37,092 nucleotides of DNA from Deltaproteobacteria bacterium (GCA_029561465.1 JAKQIZ010000001.1:1-37092); one strand, 5' to 3'; positions 25,621-34,349 are shown, numbered from the stretch's first letter. Translations and numbers: made by a program. The notes: generated by a model from the sequence alone, not told the origin.

Positions 25621-26447
25621 TCCCTAATACTGCTTTTCACCAGGCGGTCAATCTTCACGAGGGCGGCCAGCAATTCCTCCAACTCCGCCAAGTGTAATGA
25701 ATTGGGACCATCACAACGGGCTGTCTCCGGTTCTGGATGAACCTCGAAGAATATTCCGTCCACGCCGGCAGCCACGGCGGCCCGGGCCAAAAAAGGAATC
25801 ATTTCCCGCTGTCCTCCCGACGATGTTCCCATTCCTCCCGGCAACTGGACGCTGTGGGTGGCATCGAAGATCACGGGATAGCCGAAATTCCTCAAGATGG
25901 GCAGCGATCGCATATCGGTTACCAGGTTGTTGTAACCAAAGGACGTGCCTCGTTCCGTGATCAACAAATTTTCATTTCCCGCCGCTTCCACCTTTTCGAT
26001 GACGTTCTTCATATCCCAGGGAGCGAGAAACTGCCCCTTTTTGACATTGATTGTCCGGGCTTTCCGCGCCACCGTCATGACGAAGTCCGTCTGGCGACAT
26101 AAGAAAGCGGGGATCTGCACCACATCAAGGACGGCCGCCGCGGCCTCGATTTCCTCGAAGCGATGGACGTCAGACAGGACGGGAAGCCGATAATCCGCCC
26201 TGATCCCCGCCAGAATCTCCAAACCCTGCGCTGCTCCCGGCCCCCGATAGCCCTGTAGCGAGGTGCGGTTGGCCTTATCATAAGAGGCCTTAAAAATGAA
26301 GGGGATGTTCAGCCGGTTGGTGAGTTTTTTAAGGAAAGCCGCGATCCGCCTGGTCATCCGCTCATCCTCGATTACACAAGGACCGGCGATGAGCGCCAGC
26401 GGTCGACCGGCGCCGATGGTGATTCTGTCTATCCGGATGGTTTTCAT
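25617..26447 (-). CDS. kdsA: 3-deoxy-8-phosphooctulonate synthase KdsA, metal-dependent class
   Basis: A 276-residue TIM-barrel synthase that condenses phosphoenolpyruvate with arabinose-5-phosphate to give Kdo-8-P. Motifs seen are LIAGPCVIEDE, FKASYDKANRTSLQGYRGPG, PVLSDVHRFEE, VKKGQFLAPWDMKN, TERGTSFGYNNLVTDMR and FDATHSVQLPGG. Cys24 in AGPCVIE, plus His in FDATHS, Glu in FFEVHPEPE and Asp in CDGPNSL, are the metal ligands of the class II (metallo) enzymes; the E. coli class has Asn in the Cys position. It follows the TPR gene by 31 bases and overlaps kdsC by four. Confidence 0.97.
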   Translation of the reverse strand: MKTIRIDRITIGAGRPLALIAGPCVIEDERMTRRIAAFLKKLTNRLNIPFIFKASYDKANRTSLQGYRGPGAAQGLEILAGIRADYRLPVLSDVHRFEEIEAAAAVLDVVQIPAFLCRQTDFVMTVARKARTINVKKGQFLAPWDMKNVIEKVEAAGNENLLITERGTSFGYNNLVTDMRSLPILRNFGYPVIFDATHSVQLPGGMGTSSGGQREMIPFLARAAVAAGVDGIFFEVHPEPETARCDGPNSLHLAELEELLAALVKIDRLVKSSIRE

Positions 26448-26478
26448 TTCCGCCCGCCGCGTCCCTCGTTTTCCATTT

Positions 26479-28515
26479 TCACTCCTCCCCTTGGTGTTTT
26501 TCCTGGATGATCCTGATCTTCAGAGCCGGGATCCTTCTTGCCGCCCGCTGGTTTTCAGGATTGAGCTGATTGGCGTTTTGATAGGCCTTCAACGCCTCCT
26601 GATAAAGAGCCTTCTTTTCATAGGCCTCCCCAAGACCGGCATAAACGGCATCATCCTCCCGGTCATACTTCAGCGCCTGCCGGTACATCTCGATAGCCAG
26701 GTCCGCGTTCCCTTTGGCGCCGTAGGCCCGGCCCAGGTTGGCATATGCCCGCCCTTTCTTCTTGGTAATCGTCAAGAGTCTTCTCGCTGTCTTGATCGCC
26801 TCGTCATAACGCTTCTCCCGCATATAAGCCTCCATGAGAATATTCAGCACATTCTCCGTTGGCTGGGCGGCGGCAAATTTCTCATAGTTGGCGATCGATT
26901 CCTTCCTTTTGCCAATTTTGGCATAGGTAAAGCCGAGGTTATAGTAAAGCTGGGCATTCCGTAATCCAGCTTTGAGTGCCCGCTCGTAATTTTCCGCCGA
27001 TGATTTGTAAACCTTCAGTTCACCATAGGCAAAGCCGAGATTGGCATACAAAGAGGCCTTGTTTTTTACCTTCGGCAAGGCCTTTTCGTAGAGTCTGATC
27101 GCTTGGTCGTAATTCTTGTTTTTCATTTCCATGTCCGCCAGTCGAATCAGGGCGTCGGCGTCGTCGGGTCGAAGTTCCAGGGCCTTGCGGTAATGTTTGG
27201 CGGCTTCCGGCGCCTTTCCTGATTTTTGTAGGGCGGCAGCTAGATTGTATTGGATAACCGGATCCTTCGGATTCAAACTCAACGCCTTCCGGTAATTTTC
27301 CATTTCCTTGCCGGGTTGTTTCTTGTTTCCGTAAGCCAGGCCAAGATTAGCATAGGCGGTGGCATTGCGCGGCTGTCTTTTGATCAGTTCATTGTACCAC
27401 TTGATGGCCTCGTCGTTGTTTCCCGCCTTGAGATTGGCATTGGCCAGGGCGGTGACGATTTCGTCCACGGTCGGATTTTTGCTCAGAGCAGCCTGGTAGG
27501 AACCGATAGCTTCTTTCATGCGGTTGCCCGCTTCGTATGCCTTTCCCAAGAGGAAATGTACTTTGCCGTCCTCCGAGTTGAGGCGCAGAGACTGCTGATA
27601 TGATGATGCCGCTTTGGACCACGCACCCATGGCCGCATAGGTGTTTCCCAGACTGGTGAATACCGAGGCATCGTTGGGCTGTACCGCCGACAAACGTTCG
27701 AGGGCCTTGACCGCCTGTTCGTAGTTTTTTTGGCTTTGATGGCAACGTGCCAGTTCCTTGAGGGCGCCGCCGTCATGGGGATTGATCTTCAATATGCGCT
27801 CGTATTCGTCGCCCGCCGCCTTGAACATGCCCTGGCGGTAATAAATCCCCGCCAGAACCTTCCTGATCCCCATGTCGTTGGGATTTGCCGCAATCGCCTT
27901 TCTCAGGGACTCGATCTGATGCCGTTCGCTCGCCGATCCCTGTGCGTGCCTCAGCCAATCCTGGGGAAGCAAAACGATCTTCAAGGGGATCGTGCCGATT
28001 TCTCGATCACGGTATCGGACATGGATTCGATAATCGCCGCCGGTATGCGTTTCTCCGCCGGCCCCTACCTGTTTCATCAGCCTGTCCACGAACTCTATCC
28101 CTTTCATGAGAACCTGGAAATCGTTGCGCCGTCCGGTTCCGTCAATATCGACGGTTATGCCTTTCCCTCGGAGATCGTCGCTGGCTACCCCGGTAATGAT
28201 GAACTCGTCTTTGTAGGTCACCTCGAAATGGTCTCGGGGCGTGATTCGATAAACCTTGCCATTCTTTTCTATATCCAGATAGTATAATTGCGGCTGCTTG
28301 CCCAAAACCGTGAAGCTGGTGAAATTCTTTACCCGCTGCCATCCGGAAGACACAGGTGGCATATTCTTCGGAAAAATGGCCGCCAATCCCCATATAATTC
28401 CGGCCAGGATAGCAACCGCACCGAGGCCGGCCGCCGCCGCGAATACCAACTTTCTATACTGCCTATACTGCCTGTAACGTTCCGGTTTTCTTTTGCGGAT
28501 CAAATCGGTTTCCAT
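26479..28515 (-). CDS. Membrane-anchored protein with 13 tetratricopeptide repeats
   Basis: A ~678-residue protein with three parts. The N-terminus is basic (RKRKPERYRQYRQYRK) followed by one membrane helix (LVFAAAAGLGAVAILAGIIW). Residues ~55-195 are a beta-rich domain of no family I know (KVYRITPRDHFEVTYKDEFI, GKGITVDIDGTGRRND, REIGTIPLKIVLLPQ). From ~205 to the end I count 13 consecutive 34-residue TPRs, for example ATAYANLGLAYGNKKQPGKE and DAVYAGLGEAYEKKALYQEA. The topology suggests TPRs in the periplasm as a scaffold. The ATG at 28515 is used; a GTG at 28521 is also possible. It is wedged between xerD and kdsA with no gap to xerD, so it may serve LPS or envelope assembly, but that is guilt by neighbourhood only. 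Confidence 0.85.
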   Translation of the reverse strand: METDLIRKRKPERYRQYRQYRKLVFAAAAGLGAVAILAGIIWGLAAIFPKNMPPVSSGWQRVKNFTSFTVLGKQPQLYYLDIEKNGKVYRITPRDHFEVTYKDEFIITGVASDDLRGKGITVDIDGTGRRNDFQVLMKGIEFVDRLMKQVGAGGETHTGGDYRIHVRYRDREIGTIPLKIVLLPQDWLRHAQGSASERHQIESLRKAIAANPNDMGIRKVLAGIYYRQGMFKAAGDEYERILKINPHDGGALKELARCHQSQKNYEQAVKALERLSAVQPNDASVFTSLGNTYAAMGAWSKAASSYQQSLRLNSEDGKVHFLLGKAYEAGNRMKEAIGSYQAALSKNPTVDEIVTALANANLKAGNNDEAIKWYNELIKRQPRNATAYANLGLAYGNKKQPGKEMENYRKALSLNPKDPVIQYNLAAALQKSGKAPEAAKHYRKALELRPDDADALIRLADMEMKNKNYDQAIRLYEKALPKVKNKASLYANLGFAYGELKVYKSSAENYERALKAGLRNAQLYYNLGFTYAKIGKRKESIANYEKFAAAQPTENVLNILMEAYMREKRYDEAIKTARRLLTITKKKGRAYANLGRAYGAKGNADLAIEMYRQALKYDREDDAVYAGLGEAYEKKALYQEALKAYQNANQLNPENQRAARRIPALKIRIIQEKHQGEE

Positions 28516-28521
28516 GATCAC

Positions 28522-29409
28522 TCAACCACGGGGATGAAATCGTTTATGGACGCTTTTCAGTCGATCTCGAGTTATATGCATGTAGATCTGGGTGGTGGCG
28601 ATGTCGGCATGACCGAGCATAACCTGCACCGCCCTCAGATCCGCTCCCCCCTCCAACAGATGAGTGGCATAAGTATGGCGAAAGGTGTGGGGATGCACCT
28701 TTTCTTCCATCCCGGCGGCTCGGGCGTATTTCTTAACCAGCTTCCATAGTCCCTGCCTGGTAAATTTCCCGCCCGATTTATTGACAAACAGACTGTTGCT
28801 CATCCGTCCCTTCAGGAGTGCGCCGCGCGCCTCCTCCACATAACGCCTCAGGAGATCGTAAGCCGTCCGGCTCATGGGCGTTACCCGTTCCTTCCTTCCC
28901 TTTCCCATGACCACCACAAAGCCCGCCTGCCAATCGATGCCGTGGACCGTCAATTCAATAAGTTCCGTAACCCTTAATCCAGTTGCATAGAGCATCTCCA
29001 GAATCGCCGAATCTCTCATCGCCGCCGGGCTGTTCATCCCTGGTTGCGCCAGGAGGCGATCGATATCATGGATGCTGAGCACGTTGGGGAGAAGCATCCA
29101 GGTTTTGCCCGTGGCCAGACGATCCACGGGGCTGGCCAGCGTTTTCCTCTCCTTGGACAGAAAACGGTAAAAACCGCGGATGGCCGCCAGGGATCGGTTC
29201 ACGGAATTAGCGGATAGATCCAAACCCCGGAGATAGGCAATGAAAGCCAAGACATCTTCCGGTGTAACCGTTCCGATGTCTTCCCGTCCCCGTTCCGTCA
29301 TGAACCCGATAAAACGTCTCAGATCGCGTCGGTAGGCATCCAGCGTATGTGGGGAGGCGCCTCTTTCCACCGTCAGGTAGTCGAGATATGTCGCCAGGTA
29401 ATCATTCAC
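28522..29409 (-). CDS. xerD: Site-specific tyrosine recombinase XerD
   Basis: A 295-residue recombinase of chromosomal Xer type. The N-terminal SAM-like core-binding domain spans residues 1-90 (YLDYLTVERGASPHTLDAYR). The catalytic set is complete: Arg146 (TGLRVTEL), Lys170 (MGKGRKER), His241 and Arg244 (HPHTFRHTYATHLL), His267 (LGHADIATTQIY) and the nucleophile Tyr276. The C-terminal HITRDRLKSVHKRFHPR is the XerD tail. Normal partners are XerC and FtsK at dif sites; neither is in the window. The start is GTG at 29409 with only a weak A-rich ribosome binding region. It heads the long minus-strand array down to rapZ. Nothing suggests an integron or phage integrase. Confidence 0.95.
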   Translation of the reverse strand: MNDYLATYLDYLTVERGASPHTLDAYRRDLRRFIGFMTERGREDIGTVTPEDVLAFIAYLRGLDLSANSVNRSLAAIRGFYRFLSKERKTLASPVDRLATGKTWMLLPNVLSIHDIDRLLAQPGMNSPAAMRDSAILEMLYATGLRVTELIELTVHGIDWQAGFVVVMGKGRKERVTPMSRTAYDLLRRYVEEARGALLKGRMSNSLFVNKSGGKFTRQGLWKLVKKYARAAGMEEKVHPHTFRHTYATHLLEGGADLRAVQVMLGHADIATTQIYMHITRDRLKSVHKRFHPRG

Positions 29410-29702
29410 ATCTTTTTTTGTAGCTCAAATCGAATAAGTACGCAAAGCTTTTTTCCTGCCGTAACCGACGGTGACCGGAGAAATGGACATGCGGCAATCT
29501 CATGCTGCCGGAAATTTCTTGCCGGCTGTATTCCCGGCCATCGCGATCCCAGTCAAAGGAAAGAGTCCACCTTAGTGATCGATCGTAGGAACTCTTTTAT
29601 AGTCGGAGTCTTCCGACCTGTGCTATATTTGCCCAGCTGGTTTCATAATCATCGGGAAAGAATTTCCCGCGGTTCAATTCCCCCTGCCAGGGAGGTAACA
29701 AC
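29410..29702. other. Divergent intergenic region between xerD and the MBL pseudogene
   Basis: No credible gene in 293 bases. It holds a short inverted repeat GTCGGA...TCCGAC around 29602-29617 and a TATAGT hexamer near 29597 without a convincing -35 box. The ribosome binding site GGGAGGT of the pseudogene lies at its right end. Confidence 0.4.
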
Positions 29703-30522
29703 ATGAACCTAAGAGCATCAAGCTTTGCCCACGTGATCAAAAATCAAGTCATGATCCAGACTATATCGACGAATTAGAAAAGATTTTCACCGACAGCAAC
29801 CATCTGCGCTGCCACTTTCTCACCCATTCCTACTTCGACCATGCCGGCGCCTCTCCCTGTCTGAAGAGGCTTATCCCCAAACTGAAGATCGGCGCTGCTC
29901 TGGCGGCAGCGGAAACATTCCGTAAATCCAGTGCCGTGGAGATGATCCGCGAACTCAGCTCCCCCTGGGAAGAGAGATACAAATTTTGACTGGGGGCGAG
30001 GATATTGACTTTTCCGGTCTGGAAATCGATCTGATTCTTGAAGACGGCATGGAGCGGGAACTGGGGTCGTGGCTGACCTGCTGGGTTATCGCTACCCCTG
30101 GACACACCCGTGATTCCTTGTCTTTTTCCCTCCCCGAGTTGGAAGCCATGATTATGGGCGAGGCGGTCGGCGTTTTCGACCGCAATTTCAAAATTCATCA
30201 CGAATTCACTTCATGCTATCGTAATTACCTGTTTTCATTCTATATTTTATCTTTCCTATCAATAGAAATACTGATGATGAGTTATTTTTTCACGCTCACC
30301 GGCGTCAATGCCCGTGAATATGTGCATAAATCCCTGGTGGCAACCCGGGAATTCAAAGCAAGGATTGAACGTTACCTTACTGATTGCCATGGAAATTGCC
30401 AGGAGGTGGCGGAAAGGATCTTTCAGGAGGTTTTTACAGCCACCGGGGCCATTCTCCAGGATGCCCGCCCCTACCGTACCAATCTGGAGGCGAAAATTCG
30501 GGCCATAGCCGAAGGAAGATAA
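29703..30522 (+). pseudogene. Metallo-beta-lactamase-fold hydrolase pseudogene
   Basis: An ATG at 29703 follows an intact GGGAGGT, but the frame ends after 24 codons. In a second frame the sequence reads YIDELEKIFTDSNHLRCHFL, THSYFDHAGASPCLKRLIPK and SSAVEMIRELSSPWEERYKF before a TGA. A third frame (open 29986-30522) reads EDIDFSGLEIDLILEDGMER, TPGHTRDSLSFSLPELEAMI, GEAVGVFD and a C-terminal helical part ending ARPYRTNLEAKIRAIAEGR. These are the pieces of one MBL-fold enzyme in order, with at least two frame breaks. The HxHxDH zinc motif is altered to HSYFDH (second His replaced by Tyr), and the first ~50 residues with the start motif are gone. The C-terminal 178-codon frame could still be translated, but an active enzyme is very unlikely. 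Confidence 0.8.
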
Positions 30523-31062
30523 TCTGTCCCTCCACTATTCACCCAGGACCGGAGATATTGCCGATCCTACCATCTTTCAATAGGTTCAGTAATATATAAA
30601 TATACCCGTGACTGGCTGTTACCCGACGAGAGCATCGTTTTGCATAAATAAGTCTAGCATTGGGACAACGATAATAAGTTAAAAAGATAATATACTACCT
30701 TTTCATGCTCGTCAAAGTTCACGGAACATGAGGTATTTCTTGATACAGCATCAAGCTCGATGACTCCGTAAAAGTCCAGCAAGCAAAGCCTAACGTTCCT
30801 AAACCGGACATCTGCCACAGATTTAGGCAAGGCACGCTCATAATGAGGGACAATGAGCGCTTATGCTTAAGCCGTCGTGACCAGAGATGTAACGTTTTGC
30901 CACAGTCGGACTGTATACGAAGCCATCAAGCTTGACAGCGGTTATCTGCCCGGAAATCACCGCGGCAGACTGCGATCCCCGGGTTAAGATACATCGGAAC
31001 GGACACCTGTCGCCCATTCCGTTTCCGCCCCACTTTTCAACTAATCTCTGCGGTAAAGGATA
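30523..31062. other. 540-base non-coding region
   Basis: No open frame with a ribosome binding site or family resemblance was found on either strand. The left part (30523-30720) is AT-richer than its surroundings. The middle holds the repeat-like segment listed at 30760-30860. The right part up to the lipoprotein stop shows nothing recognisable; it may be decayed coding sequence. Confidence 0.5.
30760..30860. repeat. Second repeat-like segment with inverted repeats
   Basis: It starts with CGTAAAAGTCC (30767-30777), nearly the same as the motif at 2270-2281. Then come the inverted pair CCTAAA (30798-30803) / TTTAGG (30822-30827) and a perfect pair CGCTCAT (30835-30841) / ATGAGCG (30853-30859). 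The hairpin part differs from the copy at 2258, so at most the two share an end. Repeat nature is inferred. Confidence 0.4.
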
Positions 31063-31302
31063 TTAAGGCTTTCCCGATCCTTTCGCATCATCGGGTCGAT
31101 ATGGGGTGGTGATACCCCACCATCCGCGGGCCGTCGATTTGTTCACATCGTTTTGATCCACATCCCGATAACCAACCCAACTGAACCATAGATGACTCAT
31201 ATCTTTGTAAATAGAATCATGCTTCCCCAATTCGGATTCTTTGATCGCCGCGGCGCAGCCGGAAATCATAAGTACCATGACAATTACCAACAGTTTTTTC
31301 AT
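31063..31302 (-). CDS. Small lipoprotein of unknown function
   Basis: A 79-residue protein starting MKKLLVIVMVLMISGCAAAI: a textbook lipoprotein signal with lipobox ISGC, Cys16 becoming the lipidated N-terminus. The mature part is short and polar with several Trp/Tyr (HLWFSWVGYRDVDQNDV, STARGWWGITTPYRPDDA) and resembles no family I know. Residue +2 is Ala, so outer-membrane sorting would be expected by the E. coli rule. A strong AGGAGGATAAGCG ribosome binding site precedes the ATG. It follows the 58-residue gene by 56 bases and probably belongs to the cyclase operon. Confidence 0.8.
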   Translation of the reverse strand: MKKLLVIVMVLMISGCAAAIKESELGKHDSIYKDMSHLWFSWVGYRDVDQNDVNKSTARGWWGITTPYRPDDAKGSGKP

Positions 31303-31358
31303 CGCTTATCCTCCTTTGAAGTTTTTACCGTTTATATGGAACGGTGGTTCATCATCAT

Positions 31359-31535
31359 TTAACGTTTCTTGAAAAAACCGATCAGGAATTCACTGTCCAC
31401 CGGAGAAAGATCGAATTTGAAAACCGCCTGCTCCACCAGCTTCCCAACGGATTGATCCGGCTTTTCTTCCAGAGCCTGAGAAATCCACTTGATCGCCCTT
31501 TGTACGTCATCGCTATCCGGCATGATCGTAGCCAT
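31359..31535 (-). CDS. Conserved-looking 58-residue small protein
   Basis: The ATG at 31533-31535 follows an excellent AAGGAGGTAG ribosome binding site. The product begins MATIMPDSDDVQRAIKWISQ and continues ALEEKPDQSVGKLVEQAVFK, then FDLSPVDSEFLIGFFKKR. It is soluble and alpha-helical in character, with no Cys. I recall similar short proteins (PEGEDLRKAVRWIS... FDLSPxDxEFL) in deltaproteobacteria, without a known function; that likeness is from memory. It starts 17 bases after the adenylate cyclase stop and precedes the small lipoprotein, so all three may be co-transcribed. Confidence 0.8.
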   Translation of the reverse strand: MATIMPDSDDVQRAIKWISQALEEKPDQSVGKLVEQAVFKFDLSPVDSEFLIGFFKKR

Positions 31536-31552
31536 AAAGTTCTACCTCCTTC

Positions 31553-34162
31553 TTAATTAGTTGATAACTTATCCCTTTGTTGCTGGCCGATGACCTCGTA
31601 AACGGCCAGATTGCTGATCAGCGAAGGATCATCGACAATTTCAATACTCTTCACTTCCACCACGGAACCGATTGCCGACTGCAGGGTCTTCTCCGTTATC
31701 AGAATCGAATTCGCTCTCCGCTTCGTAAGCCCCTGAAGACGGAAGACGATATTCACGGAATCCCCGATCACCGAGTAGTCCATCTTCTTTTCGAAGCCGA
31801 TATTGCCCACCACCGCCTCGCCGGTATGGATGCTGATGCCCATGCTCAGGGGCATGTTAATCAACTCTATCGCCCGGCAACTGAGCTCTTTCATGGATTG
31901 CTGCATCTCCAAGGCGGCGGCGATGGCGTTATCGGCATCCTGGGGATAGGAAACGGGGGCACCGAAAACGGCCAGGAATCCATCACCAAGATATTTATCG
32001 ACGATTCCCCGGTGTTTGAAGATTATCTCACCCATGACATGGAAAAAAAGATTGAGCATGGCCACCGTTTTCCGCGGTCCGATTTTCATAGATAGACGGG
32101 AAAAATCACGCAGATCGATATTGAGCATCGTCAGCATGCGCAGCTCCTCGGCAACCTGTTGATCCATCTGGACGTTGTGCACGATCCTGTCCACTACTTC
32201 CTTGGGCACGAATTTCTGGAACACCCCCCGGATGCATCGTTCCTGCTCCGCCATGGCGAGGGTCTCCCGATACAGACTGGCATTTTCCAAAGCTATACTC
32301 ACCGAGGTGCCTATGGACTGGAGAAGTTGCATGTCTCCAGCGTTGAATTCTCCCCGTCGTTTGTTGAGTACCTCGATCACCCCCAGGACCCTCCCCTTGG
32401 ATACGAGGGGTACAGAAAGGACGGATTTCGTCACAAAACCGGTCTTTTCGTCCAGCAGGGGATAGAAATATTGGGAAGTTTTCACATCATTGACTATTAC
32501 CGCCTCTCCCCGCGTCGCCGCATAACCGGCAATGCCTTTTCCGAGCAGCAGCTTGAGATTCTTCAGTGCTGACAGATTTACCTCCTTATTGGTATTGAAG
32601 GATTCCTTGAACACGAGTTGATCATCTTCCCGCAACAGCAACGAACCCGCCTCGACGTTGATCATCACCTGGATCATCTGCATGGTGTGCTTGATGACTT
32701 CATCCATGTCAAAGGTCGAGGAAGCGAGGAGGCTGCCGATCTGCTTGAGAAAATCCATCTCCCGATCCCTCTTTTCGACCAGGGAAGTCAGGCGCCCCCG
32801 ATCTATGGCCAGCGATATGAGGCTAGCTGCCAGATCCACGTGATCTTTCTTTTCGTGGAAAAAGGAGGCCTGCTGGGAACCCAAGAAAAGGACTCCCGCC
32901 GGTTCACCCTGGCTCTGCAACGGCGCCAGGCAGATTGATTTGAGCTGATGTTTGTCATTAAGATCCCGCTCGACGTCACTTGTCCCCAATTCCGCCGGAT
33001 TCTTGATAACCAGGGCGCTCCCCTGTTGCATGACCTTTTCCAGGACGGTGCCTCGGTAAGGATAAATCTTGTTCCTGACCAAATCCGTCGGAATGTATGC
33101 CAGATAATCGAAGATCTTCACCGTGGCGTTTTCGTCTTTCCTAACCAACATGATGACGGCCAGATCGTAAATGACGGCGTCCCGCATCTGATACAGGTAG
33201 GTATGGACAAGGTCGAGATCCATGCTTTTAGCTCCGATCATCTTGAAGCCCATATCCATGACCTTGACCAACCGGCGCTGTGATTCGTTCTCCTTCATAA
33301 GGGCCAGATTGTCATAGGTAAACGCCGCATTGCTCAACAGGGGCGTGAGGATATCGGCATCTTCCTGTGTGAAGCAGCTATCCGAGGCACGCCGCGACAT
33401 AGTCATGACCCCGATGACTTCGTTAATTCCCTTCAGAGGCATGCATAGGAAGGATTTCGTCCCGTACTGCTCCCGGTTTCTGCGACCGAAACGGCTGTCG
33501 GTTTCGATATCATTCACCAGCAACGGTGATTTGTTGATAACAGCGAATTTGGCAACACTCGTCGTGAAATCAATTCGATCTCCCTTTTTTATTATACCGC
33601 CCAGGCCAATGCTTGCCTGGACAAGGAAGGTCTCTCGATCAGGATTTTCCAGGAGCAATACCGAACCTACATCGGCATTGACGATTTTGAGGGCCCGCTC
33701 CAGGGTAATATAGAAGAGATCTTCCGTGTCGAAGGTAACATAACAGAGATCAGATAGCTCCTTGAGGGTCGTTATCTGAGCGGATTTTTGTCTCAAATCG
33801 GCAAAGGTAGACCGCAGATCTTTCTCCAACATCTGGAAGGAGGTCACGATCTCTTCCAGTTCATTGACTTCATCGCTTGTGACGACCTTTCCGGATTCGG
33901 CCATGGAGACCGCCATCTTTTTGGAAACGGAGACAATCGTATCGAAAATCCGGCGCACGAGGGAGTAGCCAAAAAGATAAAAGAACAACAGGCTGATGAA
34001 GAAAATGGGAATATATTCATCATGAAGGATGTTGTACTTGAAAGCGAAAAAGAAAAACCCAAGGAGGGGAAAGAGAAAAAACAGACTGAAGATTATCGTT
34101 AGTCGGTAGTAAAGACTTCTGCTCTCGAGAGATGATTTGGCAAGCAGTCTTTTTATGTTCAT
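31553..34162 (-). CDS. Membrane adenylate/guanylate cyclase with three GAF domains
   Basis: An 869-residue class III nucleotide cyclase. From the ATG at 34162 (AGGG upstream) there are two membrane helices (about residues 20-42 and 50-70) with no large periplasmic loop. A short HAMP/coiled-coil linker follows, then three GAF domains at roughly 135-285, 313-458 and 478-630, and the cyclase domain at 675-855. Metal-binding Asp683 (NIDLRDFSRL) and Asp727 (DKYLGDGFLAVFG) are present, as are Asn804 and Arg808 (GDSVNIVFRL) for the transition state. Lys723 and Asp795 (MDYSVIGD) fit ATP as substrate. So it should be an active adenylate cyclase answering a small ligand or redox signal through the GAFs. 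No cAMP receptor gene is nearby. Confidence 0.92.
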   Translation of the reverse strand: MNIKRLLAKSSLESRSLYYRLTIIFSLFFLFPLLGFFFFAFKYNILHDEYIPIFFISLLFFYLFGYSLVRRIFDTIVSVSKKMAVSMAESGKVVTSDEVNELEEIVTSFQMLEKDLRSTFADLRQKSAQITTLKELSDLCYVTFDTEDLFYITLERALKIVNADVGSVLLLENPDRETFLVQASIGLGGIIKKGDRIDFTTSVAKFAVINKSPLLVNDIETDSRFGRRNREQYGTKSFLCMPLKGINEVIGVMTMSRRASDSCFTQEDADILTPLLSNAAFTYDNLALMKENESQRRLVKVMDMGFKMIGAKSMDLDLVHTYLYQMRDAVIYDLAVIMLVRKDENATVKIFDYLAYIPTDLVRNKIYPYRGTVLEKVMQQGSALVIKNPAELGTSDVERDLNDKHQLKSICLAPLQSQGEPAGVLFLGSQQASFFHEKKDHVDLAASLISLAIDRGRLTSLVEKRDREMDFLKQIGSLLASSTFDMDEVIKHTMQMIQVMINVEAGSLLLREDDQLVFKESFNTNKEVNLSALKNLKLLLGKGIAGYAATRGEAVIVNDVKTSQYFYPLLDEKTGFVTKSVLSVPLVSKGRVLGVIEVLNKRRGEFNAGDMQLLQSIGTSVSIALENASLYRETLAMAEQERCIRGVFQKFVPKEVVDRIVHNVQMDQQVAEELRMLTMLNIDLRDFSRLSMKIGPRKTVAMLNLFFHVMGEIIFKHRGIVDKYLGDGFLAVFGAPVSYPQDADNAIAAALEMQQSMKELSCRAIELINMPLSMGISIHTGEAVVGNIGFEKKMDYSVIGDSVNIVFRLQGLTKRRANSILITEKTLQSAIGSVVEVKSIEIVDDPSLISNLAVYEVIGQQQRDKLSTN

Positions 34163-34199
34163 CTTGTTCCCTAGTATATCCAAATGAGATCGGCTTTCC

Positions 34200-34228
34200 T
34201 ATTTACCTGAATGCGTTTTGTTTTACAA
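34200..34228 (-). promoter_or_regulatory. Candidate promoter of the cyclase operon
   Basis: Minus-strand TTGTAA (34223-34228), a 17-base spacer and TAAATA (34200-34205), giving a leader of ~30 bases. The -10 box is weak, so this is a tentative call. Confidence 0.35.
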
Positions 34229-34282
34229 GTTCATTCATAACTTGGTTTGGATGCGCACAAAGTCCTTGCTTTCCAAAACGGC

Positions 34283-34311
34283 TTGATGTAATAAGTGCGC
34301 ACTTTTATAAT
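34283..34311 (+). promoter_or_regulatory. Sigma-70 promoter of the rpsF operon
   Basis: TTGATG (34283-34288), a 17-base spacer and a perfect TATAAT (34306-34311). The predicted start near 34318 leaves a leader of about 53 bases that contains the hairpin at 34329-34349. Confidence 0.75.
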
Positions 34312-34328
34312 CATTGCCGGAACTCCTT

Positions 34329-34349
34329 GTTCAGGCCCGGAGCCTGGAC
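34329..34349 (+). promoter_or_regulatory. Leader hairpin with CCG loop, candidate S6:S18 autoregulatory site
   Basis: Arms GTTCAGGC (34329-34336) and GCCTGGAC (34342-34349) pair over all eight positions (one G-U), with loop CCGGA. Known rpsF leaders in many bacteria contain a stem-loop with an exposed CCG that binds the S6:S18 complex and represses translation. The hairpin ends 12 bases before the GAGGAGG of rpsF. The match is by eye. Confidence 0.5.

Noticed and set aside
28522-29409. Mobile element or integron integrase
   Set aside because: The recombinase has the length and tail of chromosomal XerD, lies in a housekeeping operon, and no attachment sites or cassettes are seen.
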